64,000 nt of DNA from Ralstonia sp. UNC404CL21Col (GTDB lineage: Bacteria > Pseudomonadota > Gammaproteobacteria > Burkholderiales > Burkholderiaceae), in NCBI RefSeq assembly GCF_000620465.1, contig NZ_JIBE01000003.1:1178001-1242000 (forward strand). The letters are read 5' to 3'. Of the stretch, positions 19,965-28,526 are shown piece after piece. Position 1 is the stretch's first letter; the number at the start of each line of letters is the position of its first letter. A program made the position numbers and the translations under genes. The notes under the pieces were generated by a model. It was given only the letters and a program-made list of their open reading frames with translations. It did not search any database and was not told where the DNA came from.

Positions 19965-20597
19965 ATGATTCGCGTCCTGATTGCGGACGACCATGAGATC
20001 GTCCGCGCCGGCCTTCGACAGTTTCTGTCCGAAGAGCGGGACATCGAAGTCGCGGGGGAAGCGGCCAGTGGGGAAGAGGTGATGGAGCAGCTGCGCACCG
20101 GCGCCTTTGACGTCGTGGTGCTCGACATTTCCATGCCCGATCGCAACGGCATCGACACCCTCAAGCTGGCTCGCCAGCGCCATCCGGATCTGCCGGTGCT
20201 GATCCTGTCGACCTTCCCGGAAGACCAGTACGCCATCAACCTGATCCGTGCAGGCGCCTCGGGCTATCTGACCAAGGAAAGCGCGCCGGACGAGCTGGTC
20301 AAGGCCATCCGTACCGTGTCGCAAGGCCGTCGCTATGTCAGCCCGACCGTGGCCGAACTGCTGATTGGCGGCCTGGAAAAGCCGACCGACCAGCCGCTGC
20401 ACCAGACGCTGTCCAAGCGCGAGTTCCAGATCTTCTGCAAGCTGGCCCGCGGACAGTCGGTATCGATCATCGCGGAAGAGCTGTTCCTGAGCGTCAAGAC
20501 GGTCAGCACGTACCGCACGCGGATTCTGGAAAAGATGGGCATGAAATCCAATGCCGATCTGACTTATTACGCCATCAAGAACGGGTTGGTCGAGTAA
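19965..20597 (+). CDS. NarL/FixJ-type response regulator
   Basis: A 210-residue two-component regulator. Receiver domain 1-120: acidic pocket ADDH (8-11), phospho-acceptor Asp54 in VVVLDISMPD, Lys in YLTKESAP. LuxR-type DNA-binding domain about 145-205: LSKREFQIFCKLARGQS and the recognition helix region LFLSVKTVSTYRTRI. ATG 19965 after AAGGAG is preferred to 19818. The CHASE3 histidine kinase at 21438 belongs to the HisKA_3 class that normally partners NarL-type regulators, and is about 1 kb away on the other strand, so it is the likely cognate kinase. Targets are unknown. Confidence 0.92.
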   Translation: MIRVLIADDHEIVRAGLRQFLSEERDIEVAGEAASGEEVMEQLRTGAFDVVVLDISMPDRNGIDTLKLARQRHPDLPVLILSTFPEDQYAINLIRAGASGYLTKESAPDELVKAIRTVSQGRRYVSPTVAELLIGGLEKPTDQPLHQTLSKREFQIFCKLARGQSVSIIAEELFLSVKTVSTYRTRILEKMGMKSNADLTYYAIKNGLVE

Positions 20598-20698
20598 GCC
20601 CCCGTGGGCGCCCGAAACCCTCGGCGCGCCGCAAACCCAACGGGTATGTAGGACAACGCCTGATACCACCTCGGCAACCCGCTGGCTAACATCAACCC

Positions 20699-21139
20699 AT
20701 GCTGGATCAAGCCGTCACCCTCTCCGCCCGTGGCCTGCGTGTCCTCCTGATCGAGGACTCCCCTGTGCTTCGCGGCATGGTGCTGGAATACCTCAAGGCC
20801 TCCGCCTTCGTGGCGACGGTCGAATGGGCAGACACCGAAGATTTGGCGTTGCGCCTCCTCGAACAAGGCAACTACGACGTCGTGATCGTCGACTTGCAAT
20901 TGCGGCAGGGCAACGGCTTCAAGGTCCTCCAAACGTTGCGCGATCAAGCATCGCCCAGCGTGCGTATCGTCTACACCAACCACGCGCAAGTGCCGACCTA
21001 CCGGCAGCGCTGCTTTGAAGCCGGCGCCAACTATTTCTTCGACAAGTCGCTCGAGCTGGACAAGGTGTTCGAGGTCATCGAAGAGCGCGCCGGCGTCGGC
21101 CGCCCGCGCCCGCAGCCCGCGCAGCATTTCCACCCCTGA
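20699..21139 (+). CDS. Single-domain receiver protein (CheY-like)
   Basis: A 146-residue protein with one receiver domain (about 13-125) and no output domain. Acidic pocket IEDS (18-21), phospho-acceptor Asp65 in VIVDLQLRQGNGF, Thr in IVYTNH, and Lys in FFDKSLEL near 118-124. The C-terminal 20 residues are Pro/Arg/His-rich. It may serve as a phosphate sink or a protein-protein signal in the same system as the neighbouring NarL-type regulator and CHASE3 kinase. The start overlaps no better site; no strong ribosome-binding site is visible upstream. Confidence 0.88.
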   Translation: MLDQAVTLSARGLRVLLIEDSPVLRGMVLEYLKASAFVATVEWADTEDLALRLLEQGNYDVVIVDLQLRQGNGFKVLQTLRDQASPSVRIVYTNHAQVPTYRQRCFEAGANYFFDKSLELDKVFEVIEERAGVGRPRPQPAQHFHP

Positions 21140-21211
21140 GATTCTTCGCGCGCGCAGCATCTGCCGTCGCGCCGCGCGCGCCACGCCATTTCTCACCCCA
21201 AGGAGCGTTCG

Positions 21212-21352
21212 ATGAAGACCTTGTGTGCCGCACTTGCAGTGACGTGTATGTTCCTGGCCGGCTGCAACACCATGGCCGGCGCCGGCAAGGACATCCAGAC
21301 CGGTGGTCAGAAGCTGGAGAACTCGGCCGACAACGCCAAGCAGAAGATGTAA
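21212..21352 (+). CDS. Entericidin-like small lipoprotein
   Basis: A 46-residue lipoprotein that standard length cut-offs would miss. MKTLCAALAVTCMFLAGC has a signal and lipobox (FLAGC, lipidated Cys18). The mature part is the entericidin pattern NTMAGAGKDIQTGGQ followed by a short Lys/Asn/Ala helix ending AKQKM. Entericidin A/B are stress-linked membrane lipoproteins (antidote/toxin in E. coli). AAGGAGCG lies just before the ATG. A strong terminator follows 32 bases after the stop. Position between the receiver gene and the kinase suggests stress or stationary-phase control. Confidence 0.88.
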   Translation: MKTLCAALAVTCMFLAGCNTMAGAGKDIQTGGQKLENSADNAKQKM

Positions 21353-21383
21353 CGCCAGCGCCAGCGACGCCGGCATCAAAAAC

Positions 21384-21409
21384 AAAAAGCCCCAATCGCG
21401 GGGCTTTTT
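21384..21409. terminator. Bidirectional terminator between entericidin and histidine kinase genes
   Basis: Stem GCCCC/GGGGC extended by A5 and T5 runs (AAAAAGCCCC at 21384-21393, GGGGCTTTTT at 21400-21409), 6-base loop. Confidence 0.92.
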
Positions 21410-21437
21410 GTTTGGGCGATGCGCCAGGGCGGGCGGC

Positions 21438-22895
21438 TTACACCGTCGCGCCGCCGCGGCCCGGCGCGGGCGCAATGCCGCCCGTCAGCGCCTGCATGCC
21501 CGACGGTTCATTGGCGGCACTCCGATCGAAGACGGCATCGTTCGGAGGCAACTCGACGATGATCGTCACGCCTCCGCCCGGCATTGAATCGATGACCAGC
21601 GTGCCGCCCAGCGCAATGGCACGCTGCTCCATCCCGAGCAGGCCGTGATGGCCGACCATGCGGCGCCGCTCGATGTCGGCGGGAAAGCCGCGGCCGTTGT
21701 CGCGCACGCGCAAGCGCACACCCTCTTCACCCACATCGAGCGCCACCGACACCGTGGTCGCATGCGCGTATTTCGATGCATTGGTCAGCGATTCCTGCAC
21801 GATGCGATACAGCGCGATGGCCGCATCGTCGGTCAGCTTGGGCATGTCGTCGGGCAGGCTCACTTCGGTATGCCAGCCGTTGCGCGTGCCGACGTCCTCG
21901 GTCAATTGCGAGAGCGCCTCCACCAGACCCAGGTTCAGCAGGATCGTCGGGCGCAGGTCTTCGATCAGGCGGCGCTTGATCTGGATGCCCTGATCCACGT
22001 GGGCCATCACGCGCGTAATTTTTTCACTGACAGCGGGCTCGCTGGCGTGAATGCGTGAACGCAGCCAGTGCAGATCCATCTTCGTGGCGGTGAGGATGGC
22101 GCCCAATTCGTCGTGCAACTCGCGGGCCAGGCGTGTCTTCTCGTCTTCGGTCACGCGCTGCAAGTGCGCGGCGAGGTCACTCAACTGCCGCGTACGCTCA
22201 CGCACCATGCGGTCGAGCTTCTGGCTTTCCTCTTCGGCCATGTCCCGCTCGCGCTCCGTCACGGCAAGACGCTTGGCGTGCTGCATGCCCAGCACCACCA
22301 GCAGGATGATGTTGACCGCCGTGATGAGCGCAATGCCGTAGCGCGAGAGCGCCAGATCGCGCTCGGCGTGCTCGAGACTGCGCGCCACGGTGGCGATCTC
22401 ACGCTGACGCAATCGATCCAGCCCCTGCCGCACCGCTTCCATCGACGCCTTGCCGAAATCGGTGCGCACAAGGTCGAGCGCCACTTCCAGATCCCGCTTG
22501 CCGTAGATGAGCGTGAGTTCCATCTCGGTGAGCTTGCGGCTGACCTGCAGCGCCGTCTCCGAGAACAGCTTGAGCGCGTCCGGATCGTTGGCGTAGTGAT
22601 CGCGAATTTCCGCCATCAACGCATGGATGTGCGGGATGGCCTTGTTGTACGGATCGAGGTATTCGTCCTTGCCCGTGAGCAGGAAGCCGCGCTGGCCGGC
22701 CTCGGCGTTGACCAGCTCGGCGAGCAGTTCGTTGATGGCGGTTTCAGCCTGCTGCGACTGAATCACCTGCCGATAGCCCTGGCTCAGGCGGATGTTGCCC
22801 GTCTCCGAGGCAATCAGCACCCCGAGCGTCAGCAGAATGCCGCCGGCGAGCAGCAGAGTGGAGCGCAAGGATGACCGCATGGCATGCAGACCCAT
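21438..22895 (-). CDS. CHASE3-domain sensor histidine kinase (HisKA_3/NarX class)
   Basis: A membrane kinase of about 485 residues. TM1 near 10-30 (STLLLAGGILLTLGVLIAS), a periplasmic CHASE3 domain (about 35-170, with ELVNAEAGQRGFLLTGKDEY), and TM2 near 185-205 (ALITAVNIILLVVLG). Then a coiled linker and a HisKA_3 phospho-acceptor region (RLARELHDELGAILTA). The ATPase domain has the N box ESLTNASKYAHA, G1 DNGRGF and G2 GHHGLLGM. It should sense an envelope or extracellular signal and phosphorylate the NarL-type regulator at 19965. The start is uncertain: ATG 22895 is used, while GTG 22952 would add a basic leader of 19 residues. Confidence 0.93.
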   Translation of the reverse strand: MGLHAMRSSLRSTLLLAGGILLTLGVLIASETGNIRLSQGYRQVIQSQQAETAINELLAELVNAEAGQRGFLLTGKDEYLDPYNKAIPHIHALMAEIRDHYANDPDALKLFSETALQVSRKLTEMELTLIYGKRDLEVALDLVRTDFGKASMEAVRQGLDRLRQREIATVARSLEHAERDLALSRYGIALITAVNIILLVVLGMQHAKRLAVTERERDMAEEESQKLDRMVRERTRQLSDLAAHLQRVTEDEKTRLARELHDELGAILTATKMDLHWLRSRIHASEPAVSEKITRVMAHVDQGIQIKRRLIEDLRPTILLNLGLVEALSQLTEDVGTRNGWHTEVSLPDDMPKLTDDAAIALYRIVQESLTNASKYAHATTVSVALDVGEEGVRLRVRDNGRGFPADIERRRMVGHHGLLGMEQRAIALGGTLVIDSMPGGGVTIIVELPPNDAVFDRSAANEPSGMQALTGGIAPAPGRGGATV

Positions 22896-23099
22896 AGGAA
22901 ACGCGTCAAACCGCCCGACGCGGCGCGCGTTGCGTTTGTGTTTTTTTGGCACTTCGGATGATACCGCGTGGGCGCCCCGGGCGACACTTGGGGCGCACCC
23001 CGGTCAGGCACGCAATGTGCGTGGGAGTACTCCGCGGGGCGCCCGCTTCACGAAATGCGCAGTGCCCTGCATCCATCCATCCGAACCGGAGACGACAAC

Positions 23100-23273
23100 A
23101 TGCTGAAATGGGCACTCATCTTCGCCATCATTTCCCTGGTGGCCGGCGTGCTGGGCTTTACCGGCATTGCCGCAGGCGCAGCGAGTATCGCCAAGGTCCT
23201 GTTCTTCATCTTCGTAGTGCTGTTCGTGCTGTTTCTGGTGTTGGGCGTCACGGTCTTCAAGGCCGTCGATTAG
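23100..23273 (+). CDS. DUF1328 (UPF0391) small membrane protein
   Basis: A 57-residue protein that is almost entirely two transmembrane helices: [20 protein letters not shown] and a second from about 30-50, with the short linker [13 protein letters not shown]. This is the YtjA/UPF0391 family, whose members are often induced by stress; the molecular role is unknown. It heads a plus-strand series with the DUF883 and ferritin-like genes. GGAGACGACAAC precedes the ATG. Confidence 0.9.
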   Translation: MLKWALIFAIISLVAGVLGFTGIAAGAASIAKVLFFIFVVLFVLFLVLGVTVFKAVD

Positions 23274-23414
23274 CGCTACCACCCGGCTGAAGCGCGGCCC
23301 GTGTCTTGCTAAACCGTTGACACGCGGCCCGCTTTCGCAAAAGTCGAAGCGCACTCAAGACAACCGCGCCGCAGGTGTGTGCCTCCCGGCGGCGCCACGA
23401 TGAGGAACCTCACC

Positions 23415-23840
23415 ATGTCACTTTTTGCCAACCATCGCGTCCGCAGTCGAATCGATGATGTCAACGACCGCGCGCGCCGCGTCATGGACAGCGCCAGCGA
23501 CGCCGTCGACCACGCCCGCAGCGCCTCCCGCCCGGCCGTGGAAGACGTCCAGAGCCTGCTGCGCTCGCTTGAAAACGCCATCCACACGTTGACCGACGAA
23601 GGCAGCGCAGAGGCCGACCGCGCCAGCCGCACGCTGCACGCGCGCGCCGACCAGTTGCGCCGCGCCGCCAATGACCGTGCCCACCAGGCCCGCGAACGCA
23701 TGGATTGGGCACTCGGCCGCACGGAAGAAACCATTACCGCGGCACCGTTCAAGTCGGTAGGCGTGGCCGTGGCGATTGGCGCGGCGATCGGCCTGGTCGT
23801 GGCGCTGGCCGGCAGCGGCCGTCGCGACGCCCGCGAATAA
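23415..23840 (+). CDS. DUF883 / ElaB-YqjD-like membrane-anchored protein
   Basis: A 141-residue protein. A long helical, charged region (about 10-105) with repeated Arg/Ala/Asp and a coiled-coil look (DRASRTLHARADQLRRAAND) precedes a C-terminal transmembrane helix GVAVAIGAAIGLVVALAG ending in RRDARE. In E. coli, ElaB and YqjD anchor ribosomes to the membrane in stationary phase; that role is only a family analogy. ATG 23415 is chosen because GAGGAACC precedes it; an in-frame ATG at 23400 adds five residues. The ferritin-like gene starts 31 bases after its stop. Confidence 0.87.
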   Translation: MSLFANHRVRSRIDDVNDRARRVMDSASDAVDHARSASRPAVEDVQSLLRSLENAIHTLTDEGSAEADRASRTLHARADQLRRAANDRAHQARERMDWALGRTEETITAAPFKSVGVAVAIGAAIGLVVALAGSGRRDARE

Positions 23841-23871
23841 CCTCTACGCCAATCACCGCAGGAGCAACCAC

Positions 23872-24429
23872 ATGAGTCTGACCAACGTCGCCGCCCCCTC
23901 GGAAAGCGGCTTCCTCACCGACATCAAGACCTTGCGCGAACGTGCCCGCAAGCACATTGAAGAAGGTGCGGTGACCGAAGATTACAAAGCCGACCGGGAG
24001 ACCGTGCTGCGGCTGCTGAATGAGGCGCTGGCGACGGAGTTGATCTGCGTGCTGCGCTACCGGCGCCACCATTTCATGGCCAAGGGCATCAACGCAGAAC
24101 CGATCGCCGCAGAATTCCTGGTGCACGCCAACGAGGAACAGGGACACGCCGACAGCATCGCCGCTCGCATCGTGCAACTGGGCGGGGAGCCCAATTTCAA
24201 TCCCGAAGGGCTGTCCACACGCAGCCATTCCGAATACGTCGAAGCCGACAACCTGGTCGACATGATCAAGGAAAACCTGGTGGCCGAGCGGATCGCGATC
24301 GACAGCTACCTGGAGATGATCCGCTACATCGGCGACCGGGACCCCACCACGCGGCGCGTGCTGGAGCAGATTCTGGCCGTGGAAGAAGAACACGCGGACG
24401 AGCTGTCCGACATGCTCCACGACCAATAA
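23872..24429 (+). CDS. Ferritin-like / bacterioferritin-family protein
   Basis: A 185-residue four-helix ferritin-like protein. Diiron ligands of the bacterioferritin pattern are visible: Glu in LNEALATELICVLRYRRHH, ExxH in ANEEQGHADS, Glu in LVAERIAIDSYLE, and a second ExxH in VEEEHADELSD. It is longer at the N-terminus than Bfr (about 158 residues) by a leader of some 25 residues, and resembles the DUF892/Bfr-like stress ferritins of Burkholderiales. Likely role: iron oxidation/storage or protection of DNA from peroxide. It follows DUF1328 and DUF883 genes in one strand, suggesting a joint stress response. A strong terminator follows. Confidence 0.88.
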   Translation: MSLTNVAAPSESGFLTDIKTLRERARKHIEEGAVTEDYKADRETVLRLLNEALATELICVLRYRRHHFMAKGINAEPIAAEFLVHANEEQGHADSIAARIVQLGGEPNFNPEGLSTRSHSEYVEADNLVDMIKENLVAERIAIDSYLEMIRYIGDRDPTTRRVLEQILAVEEEHADELSDMLHDQ

Positions 24430-24485
24430 GACGAGACACCGGCCAGCGCCAGCCCCCCTCCCCCGCTCCCGGCCCCTGTGGCCGG

Positions 24486-24524
24486 ATGCCCGGACCGCCC
24501 CGTTTGGCGGCCGGGCATTTTTTT
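24486..24524 (+). terminator. Strong Rho-independent terminator after the ferritin-like gene
   Basis: Two-part stem ATGCCCGG (24486-24493) plus CCGCC (24495-24499) pairing with GGCGG (24506-24510) and CCGGGCAT (24511-24518), one bulged A, followed by seven T. Confidence 0.92.
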
Positions 24525-24538
24525 GGCCCGTGCGGCGC

Positions 24539-24862
24539 TCAGACGCCCCAGAGCACGCTGGATTGTTCGACCAGCGACTCTTCCAGCATGTGCAGCAACG
24601 GGTACGCACGCTGCCCCAGGTGCGGCGGCTCTTCCTCGCCGTTTTCGTCCAGTTCGGACGCTGACAGCTCTGCCACCTTGATATGCGCCTGGTGGGTGTC
24701 ATCCTTGATGGCACGCTTCAGACGATCGATGGCGTGGGGCATTTCTTCGGGCGTGATGACACCACGCTCGCCCAGCGTCTTGCCGATCACGCCCAGGAGC
24801 ACCATGGCGAGATCCTTCTGCATCGAGAATTTTTGCGAAGCGTGCGAAGTAAAGGTGATCAT
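24539..24862 (-). CDS. DUF1840 family protein
   Basis: A 107-residue soluble protein starting [17 protein letters not shown], with [20 protein letters not shown] and a C-terminal [19 protein letters not shown], the pattern of the beta-proteobacterial DUF1840 family. Function is unknown. ATG 24862 starts the conserved block directly. It is divergent from argS, with a 174-bp shared promoter gap, and convergent with the ferritin-like gene. The same DUF1840/argS pairing is what I would expect in this genus. Confidence 0.88.
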   Translation of the reverse strand: MITFTSHASQKFSMQKDLAMVLLGVIGKTLGERGVITPEEMPHAIDRLKRAIKDDTHQAHIKVAELSASELDENGEEEPPHLGQRAYPLLHMLEESLVEQSSVLWGV

Positions 24863-24941
24863 GATTTCTTCGTTTCCCTTGGTTGGGTGGGCCACGGATT
24901 GCCACGACTGGGGGCGGATACGTCTGAGACCGCGGCTCACC

Positions 24942-24950
24942 TGATAAAAT
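24942..24950 (+). promoter_or_regulatory. Extended -10 element upstream of argS
   Basis: TGATAAAAT, a TGnTAAAAT extended -10, about 87 bases before the argS start. It matches the form seen before metH. No clear -35. Confidence 0.45.
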
Positions 24951-25036
24951 TTCGTACTTTTCCCCGAACAACGCAACTGGCGGCGCCACAACTGGATTTC
25001 AATCCATTTCAGCACTGCCGGCGTCATGGTTTCTTT

Positions 25037-26827
25037 ATGCTGCCCTCCCACAAACAGACGATCGCCCAACTGTTGTCCGACGCCGTCGGCTCCCTGCTGC
25101 CCGAGGGCCAAGCCCGACCGGAGATCGTCCTGGAGCGCCCCAAGCAGGCCGCGCACGGCGACATCGCCTGCAACGTCGCGCTGCAGCTCGCCAAGCCGCT
25201 GGGCACCAACCCGCGCGAGCTGGCCGGCAAGATCGCCGATGCCATCCGCGCCGATGCCCGCGGCCAGCGTCTGGTGGCTGCCGTGGAAATCGCCGGCCCG
25301 GGTTTCATCAACCTGCGCCTGTCTGCCGCCGCGCGTGCCGACGTGATCGCCGCCGTGTTTGCCGAAGGCGACCGCTACGGCGCCGCCAACACGCATGACG
25401 GCGCTCCAGTGCTGGTGGAATTCGTCTCGGCCAATCCGACCGGTCCGCTGCACGTCGGCCACGGCCGTCAGGCCGCGCTGGGCGATGCGCTGGCGAGTCT
25501 GCTCGATTGGCAAGGCCACAAGGTCCACCGCGAGTTCTATTACAACGACGCCGGCGTCCAGATCCATAACCTCGCCGTCTCCGTCCAGGCCCGCGCACGC
25601 GGCTACAAGCCCGGCGACGCCAACTGGCCCGAAGCCGCCTACAACGGCGACTACATCGCCGACATCGCCGCCGATTACCTGGCAGGCAAGACCGTACGCG
25701 CCTCCGATGGCGAACCCGTGACGGGCGAGCGCGATGTGGAAAACCTCGAAGCCATCCGCCGCTTTGCGGTGACGTATCTGCGTAACGAGCAGGACATCGA
25801 CCTGCAGGCCTTTGGCGTGAAGTTCGATCGTTACTACCTGGAATCGTCGCTCTACACCGAAGGCAAGGTGCAGCAGACGGTGGACGCGCTCATTGCCGCC
25901 GGCAAGACGTACGAGCAGGAAGGCGCGCTGTGGCTGCGCACGACCGACGACGGCGACGACAAGGACCGCGTCATGCGCAAGTCCGACGGCGCCTACACCT
26001 ATTTCGTGCCCGACGTGGCCTACCACACGACCAAGTGGGGCCGCGGCTTCAAGCAGGTCATCAACGTGCAGGGCAGCGACCACCACGGCACCATCGCGCG
26101 CGTGCGCGCCGGCCTGCAGGGCCTGAACATCGGCATCCCGAAGGGCTACCCCGACTACGTCCTGCACAAGATGGTCACGGTGATGAAGGACGGCGCCGAG
26201 GTGAAGATCTCCAAGCGCGCCGGCTCGTACGTGACCGTGCGCGACCTGATCGAATGGTCCAACGGCGACGCTGAATCGGAATCCGGCGTCGACACCATCC
26301 GCGCCTGCGTGGAAGCCGGCGAGCCGAACTGGCCGGCGCGCTTCACGCGTGGCCGCGACGCCGTGCGCTTCTTCCTGCTGTCGCGCAAGGCCGATACCGA
26401 ATTCGTCTTCGACGTCGATCTGGCGCTCAAGCAAAGCGACGAAAACCCGGTGTACTACGTGCAGTACGCCCACGCGCGCATCTGCTCGGTGTTCGAGCGC
26501 GCCGGCGTTGACGCCGCCTCGCTCACCAGCGCTGATCTGGCTGCCGTGACGGGGCCGGATGTCAGTCCGCAGGCGACGGCGCTGGTGCAACGCCTGGCCG
26601 CATTCCCCGACATGCTGGCCGACGCCGCGCGCGAGCTGGCCCCGCACGCCGTGGCCTTCTACCTGCGCGACCTGGCAGGCGATTTCCACGCGTTCTACAA
26701 CGCCGATCGCGTGCTGGTCGACGACGAGGCCGTCAAGCGTGCCCGCCTGGCGCTGCTGGCTGCCACGCGTCAGGTGCTGCGCAACGGGCTGGCGGTAATC
26801 GGCGTGTCGGCGCCGCAAAAGATGTAA
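25037..26827 (+). CDS. argS: Arginyl-tRNA synthetase
   Basis: A 596-residue class I aminoacyl-tRNA synthetase that charges tRNA-Arg. The additional N-terminal domain is present (about 1-120; [20 protein letters not shown]). The HIGH motif reads HVGH inside [20 protein letters not shown]. The KMSK-like loop reads [13 protein letters not shown]. The ARGS-type anticodon domain covers the end ([17 protein letters not shown], and the terminus [17 protein letters not shown]). Length fits beta-proteobacterial ArgS. ATG 25037 begins at the conserved start; the long open frame further up is not coding. The SPOR protein gene follows after 60 bases but has its own -10. Confidence 0.97.
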   Translation: MLPSHKQTIAQLLSDAVGSLLPEGQARPEIVLERPKQAAHGDIACNVALQLAKPLGTNPRELAGKIADAIRADARGQRLVAAVEIAGPGFINLRLSAAARADVIAAVFAEGDRYGAANTHDGAPVLVEFVSANPTGPLHVGHGRQAALGDALASLLDWQGHKVHREFYYNDAGVQIHNLAVSVQARARGYKPGDANWPEAAYNGDYIADIAADYLAGKTVRASDGEPVTGERDVENLEAIRRFAVTYLRNEQDIDLQAFGVKFDRYYLESSLYTEGKVQQTVDALIAAGKTYEQEGALWLRTTDDGDDKDRVMRKSDGAYTYFVPDVAYHTTKWGRGFKQVINVQGSDHHGTIARVRAGLQGLNIGIPKGYPDYVLHKMVTVMKDGAEVKISKRAGSYVTVRDLIEWSNGDAESESGVDTIRACVEAGEPNWPARFTRGRDAVRFFLLSRKADTEFVFDVDLALKQSDENPVYYVQYAHARICSVFERAGVDAASLTSADLAAVTGPDVSPQATALVQRLAAFPDMLADAARELAPHAVAFYLRDLAGDFHAFYNADRVLVDDEAVKRARLALLAATRQVLRNGLAVIGVSAPQKM

Positions 26828-26858
26828 ACGCGCACGATTTGGCATCACACGGCGCTCT

Positions 26859-26864
26859 TATAAT
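26859..26864 (+). promoter_or_regulatory. Consensus -10 (TATAAT) before the SPOR protein gene
   Basis: A perfect TATAAT 24 bases before the start codon. The -35 candidate TTTGGC (26838-26843) has a short 15-base spacer, so the promoter call rests on the -10. Confidence 0.5.
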
Positions 26865-26887
26865 CGGGCGCTTCTAGAAGGATCGAC

Positions 26888-27598
26888 ATGGCACGCAATA
26901 CGCAATCTTCCCGTGCCCGCTCGCAACGGGGCGGCACGTTTCTGGGTCTGGTGCTGGGCTTGATCGTCGGTTTGGCGATCGCCGTGGTGGTGGCGGTGTA
27001 CATCACCAAGGCGCCGGTACCCTTCGTGTCGCGTGGCGGCGCGCAGCCCAAGCCGAGCGAAGCGGGCAACGTGGTCAACACGCTGCCGACGCCGGTGCAG
27101 CCCGCGCCGCAAGCCAGCGCACCGCAGGCCGCTGACCCGAACGCGCCGTTGTGGAGCCGCGTGCCGGCCAAGCCGGTCGATCAGGCCCCGGATCAGAACA
27201 ATCCGCCGCCGGGCATCACCATCCATCCGGCCCAGCCTGGCTCGGCCCCGCAGGTGGCAAGCGCGCCCGCCGCCAAGCCGGCCAAGCCGCCGGTCACCGC
27301 CTCCAACGAAAAGCCGGTGACGGACCCGATTGCCGAGATCGCCCGCCAAGATGCCGCCAAGACGGGCTACTTCCTGCAAGTGGGCGCTTACAAATCGTCC
27401 GAAGATGCCGAGCGCCAGAAGGGCAATCTGGCCATGCAGGGCTTTGAAGCCAAGGTGACGCAGCGCGAGGTGAACGGCACCACGATGTATCGCGTGCGCC
27501 TGGGGCCGTTCAATTCGCTCGATGAGATGACCGCCGTGCGCGGCCGCCTGCAGTCGACCGGCGTGGAATCGTCGGTCATTCGCTTCGCTCGCCAGTAA
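26888..27598 (+). CDS. SPOR domain protein, FtsN-like
   Basis: A 236-residue bitopic inner-membrane protein with the FtsN layout: short basic cytoplasmic N-terminus (RARSQRGG), TM helix about 19-38 (FLGLVLGLIVGLAIAVVVAVYI), a long Pro/Ala/Gln-rich periplasmic linker, and a C-terminal SPOR domain (about 157-235: GYFLQVGAYKSSEDAERQK, YRVRLGPFNSLDEM). FtsN activates septal cell-wall synthesis and binds denuded glycans; whether this is the essential division FtsN or a paralogue cannot be told by eye. GAAGGATC precedes the ATG. It lies between argS and dsbA, as in related genomes. Confidence 0.88.
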   Translation: MARNTQSSRARSQRGGTFLGLVLGLIVGLAIAVVVAVYITKAPVPFVSRGGAQPKPSEAGNVVNTLPTPVQPAPQASAPQAADPNAPLWSRVPAKPVDQAPDQNNPPPGITIHPAQPGSAPQVASAPAAKPAKPPVTASNEKPVTDPIAEIARQDAAKTGYFLQVGAYKSSEDAERQKGNLAMQGFEAKVTQREVNGTTMYRVRLGPFNSLDEMTAVRGRLQSTGVESSVIRFARQ

Positions 27599-27610
27599 CG
27601 TCAAGTCGTG

Positions 27611-27636
27611 CAGCCCGCTGTGAACCCGGCGGGCTG
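27611..27636 (+). terminator. Hairpin after the SPOR protein gene
   Basis: Eight-base stem CAGCCCGC/GCGGGCTG (27611-27618 with 27629-27636), 10-base loop, no T tract. It may be a weak terminator or a transcript end stabiliser before dsbA. Confidence 0.5.
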
Positions 27637-27758
27637 TGATCGGTCAGAAACCTGAGTCTCAGTGACGCTGACAGCGGCGTCTGTCGGTTCTGCGCTGGAT
27701 TTCGCTGGTTTTTCCGTCGCTTCGTCCAGTTCGTCGTCTAATTCGTCGTCCATTCACC

Positions 27759-28415
27759 ATGAAAAAACTCGCTGCTTTCCTGATCGCCCTCGCCACTGGC
27801 GCCGGCTTCCTGATGACCGCGCCGGCCAACGCCGCGCCCACCGCCGGCAAGGAATACAAAGTGCTGCAAACGCCGCAGCCCGTGCCCGCAGGCAAGATCG
27901 AAGTGACCGAGTTCTTCTGGTACGGCTGCCCGCACTGCTACGACTTTGAAAACACCTGGACGGCGTGGGTCGCCAAGCAAGGCAAGGACGTCGTGATCAA
28001 GCGCGTGCCGGTGGCCTTCAATGCCAAGCTGGAACCGCATACGCGCATCTATTACACGCTGGAAGCGCTCGGCAAGCTCGACGCCAAGGACGCCAGCGGC
28101 AAGACGCTGCATGACCGCGTGTTCGACCAGCTGCACAAGAACTACCGCTCGATGTCCGAACTGGATGACATTGCAAAGTTCATGGCCGCCAACGGCGTCG
28201 ACGAGAAGCAGTTCCGCGACACCTACAACTCGTTCAGTGTGAACGCCAATACCAAACGCGCCGCGCAACTGGCCGATCAGTACAAGATCGAAGGCGTGCC
28301 GACCGTCGTTGTGCAGGGCAAGTACACCACGTCGCCGGCAGATGCCGGCAGCAACGTGGGCGCCGCCCAGACGCTCGACTACCTCGTCGACCAGGTGCGC
28401 AACCGCAAGATGTGA
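27759..28415 (+). CDS. dsbA: Thiol:disulfide interchange protein DsbA
   Basis: A 218-residue periplasmic oxidoreductase that donates disulfides to exported proteins and is reoxidised by DsbB. Signal peptide 1-25 (MKKLAAFLIALATGAGFL, cut near ANA-APT). The active site CPHC is at residues 57-60 (FFWYGCPHCYDFEN). The cis-Pro loop GVPTVVVQG is near 187-195. Length and motifs fit beta-proteobacterial DsbA. The ATG lacks a purine-rich ribosome-binding site; instead a TTCGTC-rich pyrimidine tract precedes it. A strong terminator follows at 28464. Confidence 0.95.
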   Translation: MKKLAAFLIALATGAGFLMTAPANAAPTAGKEYKVLQTPQPVPAGKIEVTEFFWYGCPHCYDFENTWTAWVAKQGKDVVIKRVPVAFNAKLEPHTRIYYTLEALGKLDAKDASGKTLHDRVFDQLHKNYRSMSELDDIAKFMAANGVDEKQFRDTYNSFSVNANTKRAAQLADQYKIEGVPTVVVQGKYTTSPADAGSNVGAAQTLDYLVDQVRNRKM

Positions 28416-28463
28416 CCGGTTGCCGCGTTTCCGGGCATCCGCCCGGGCGTGACACCGCCATCG

Positions 28464-28490
28464 ACGCCCGCCCCTGTGCGGGCGTTTTTT
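28464..28490 (+). terminator. Rho-independent terminator after dsbA
   Basis: Stem ACGCCCGC/GCGGGCGT (28464-28471 with 28478-28485), 6-base loop, then T6 including the last stem base. Confidence 0.92.
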
Positions 28491-28526
28491 GTGCGTCGGC
28501 CTTCTTCACACCAACAGGACATCGAC

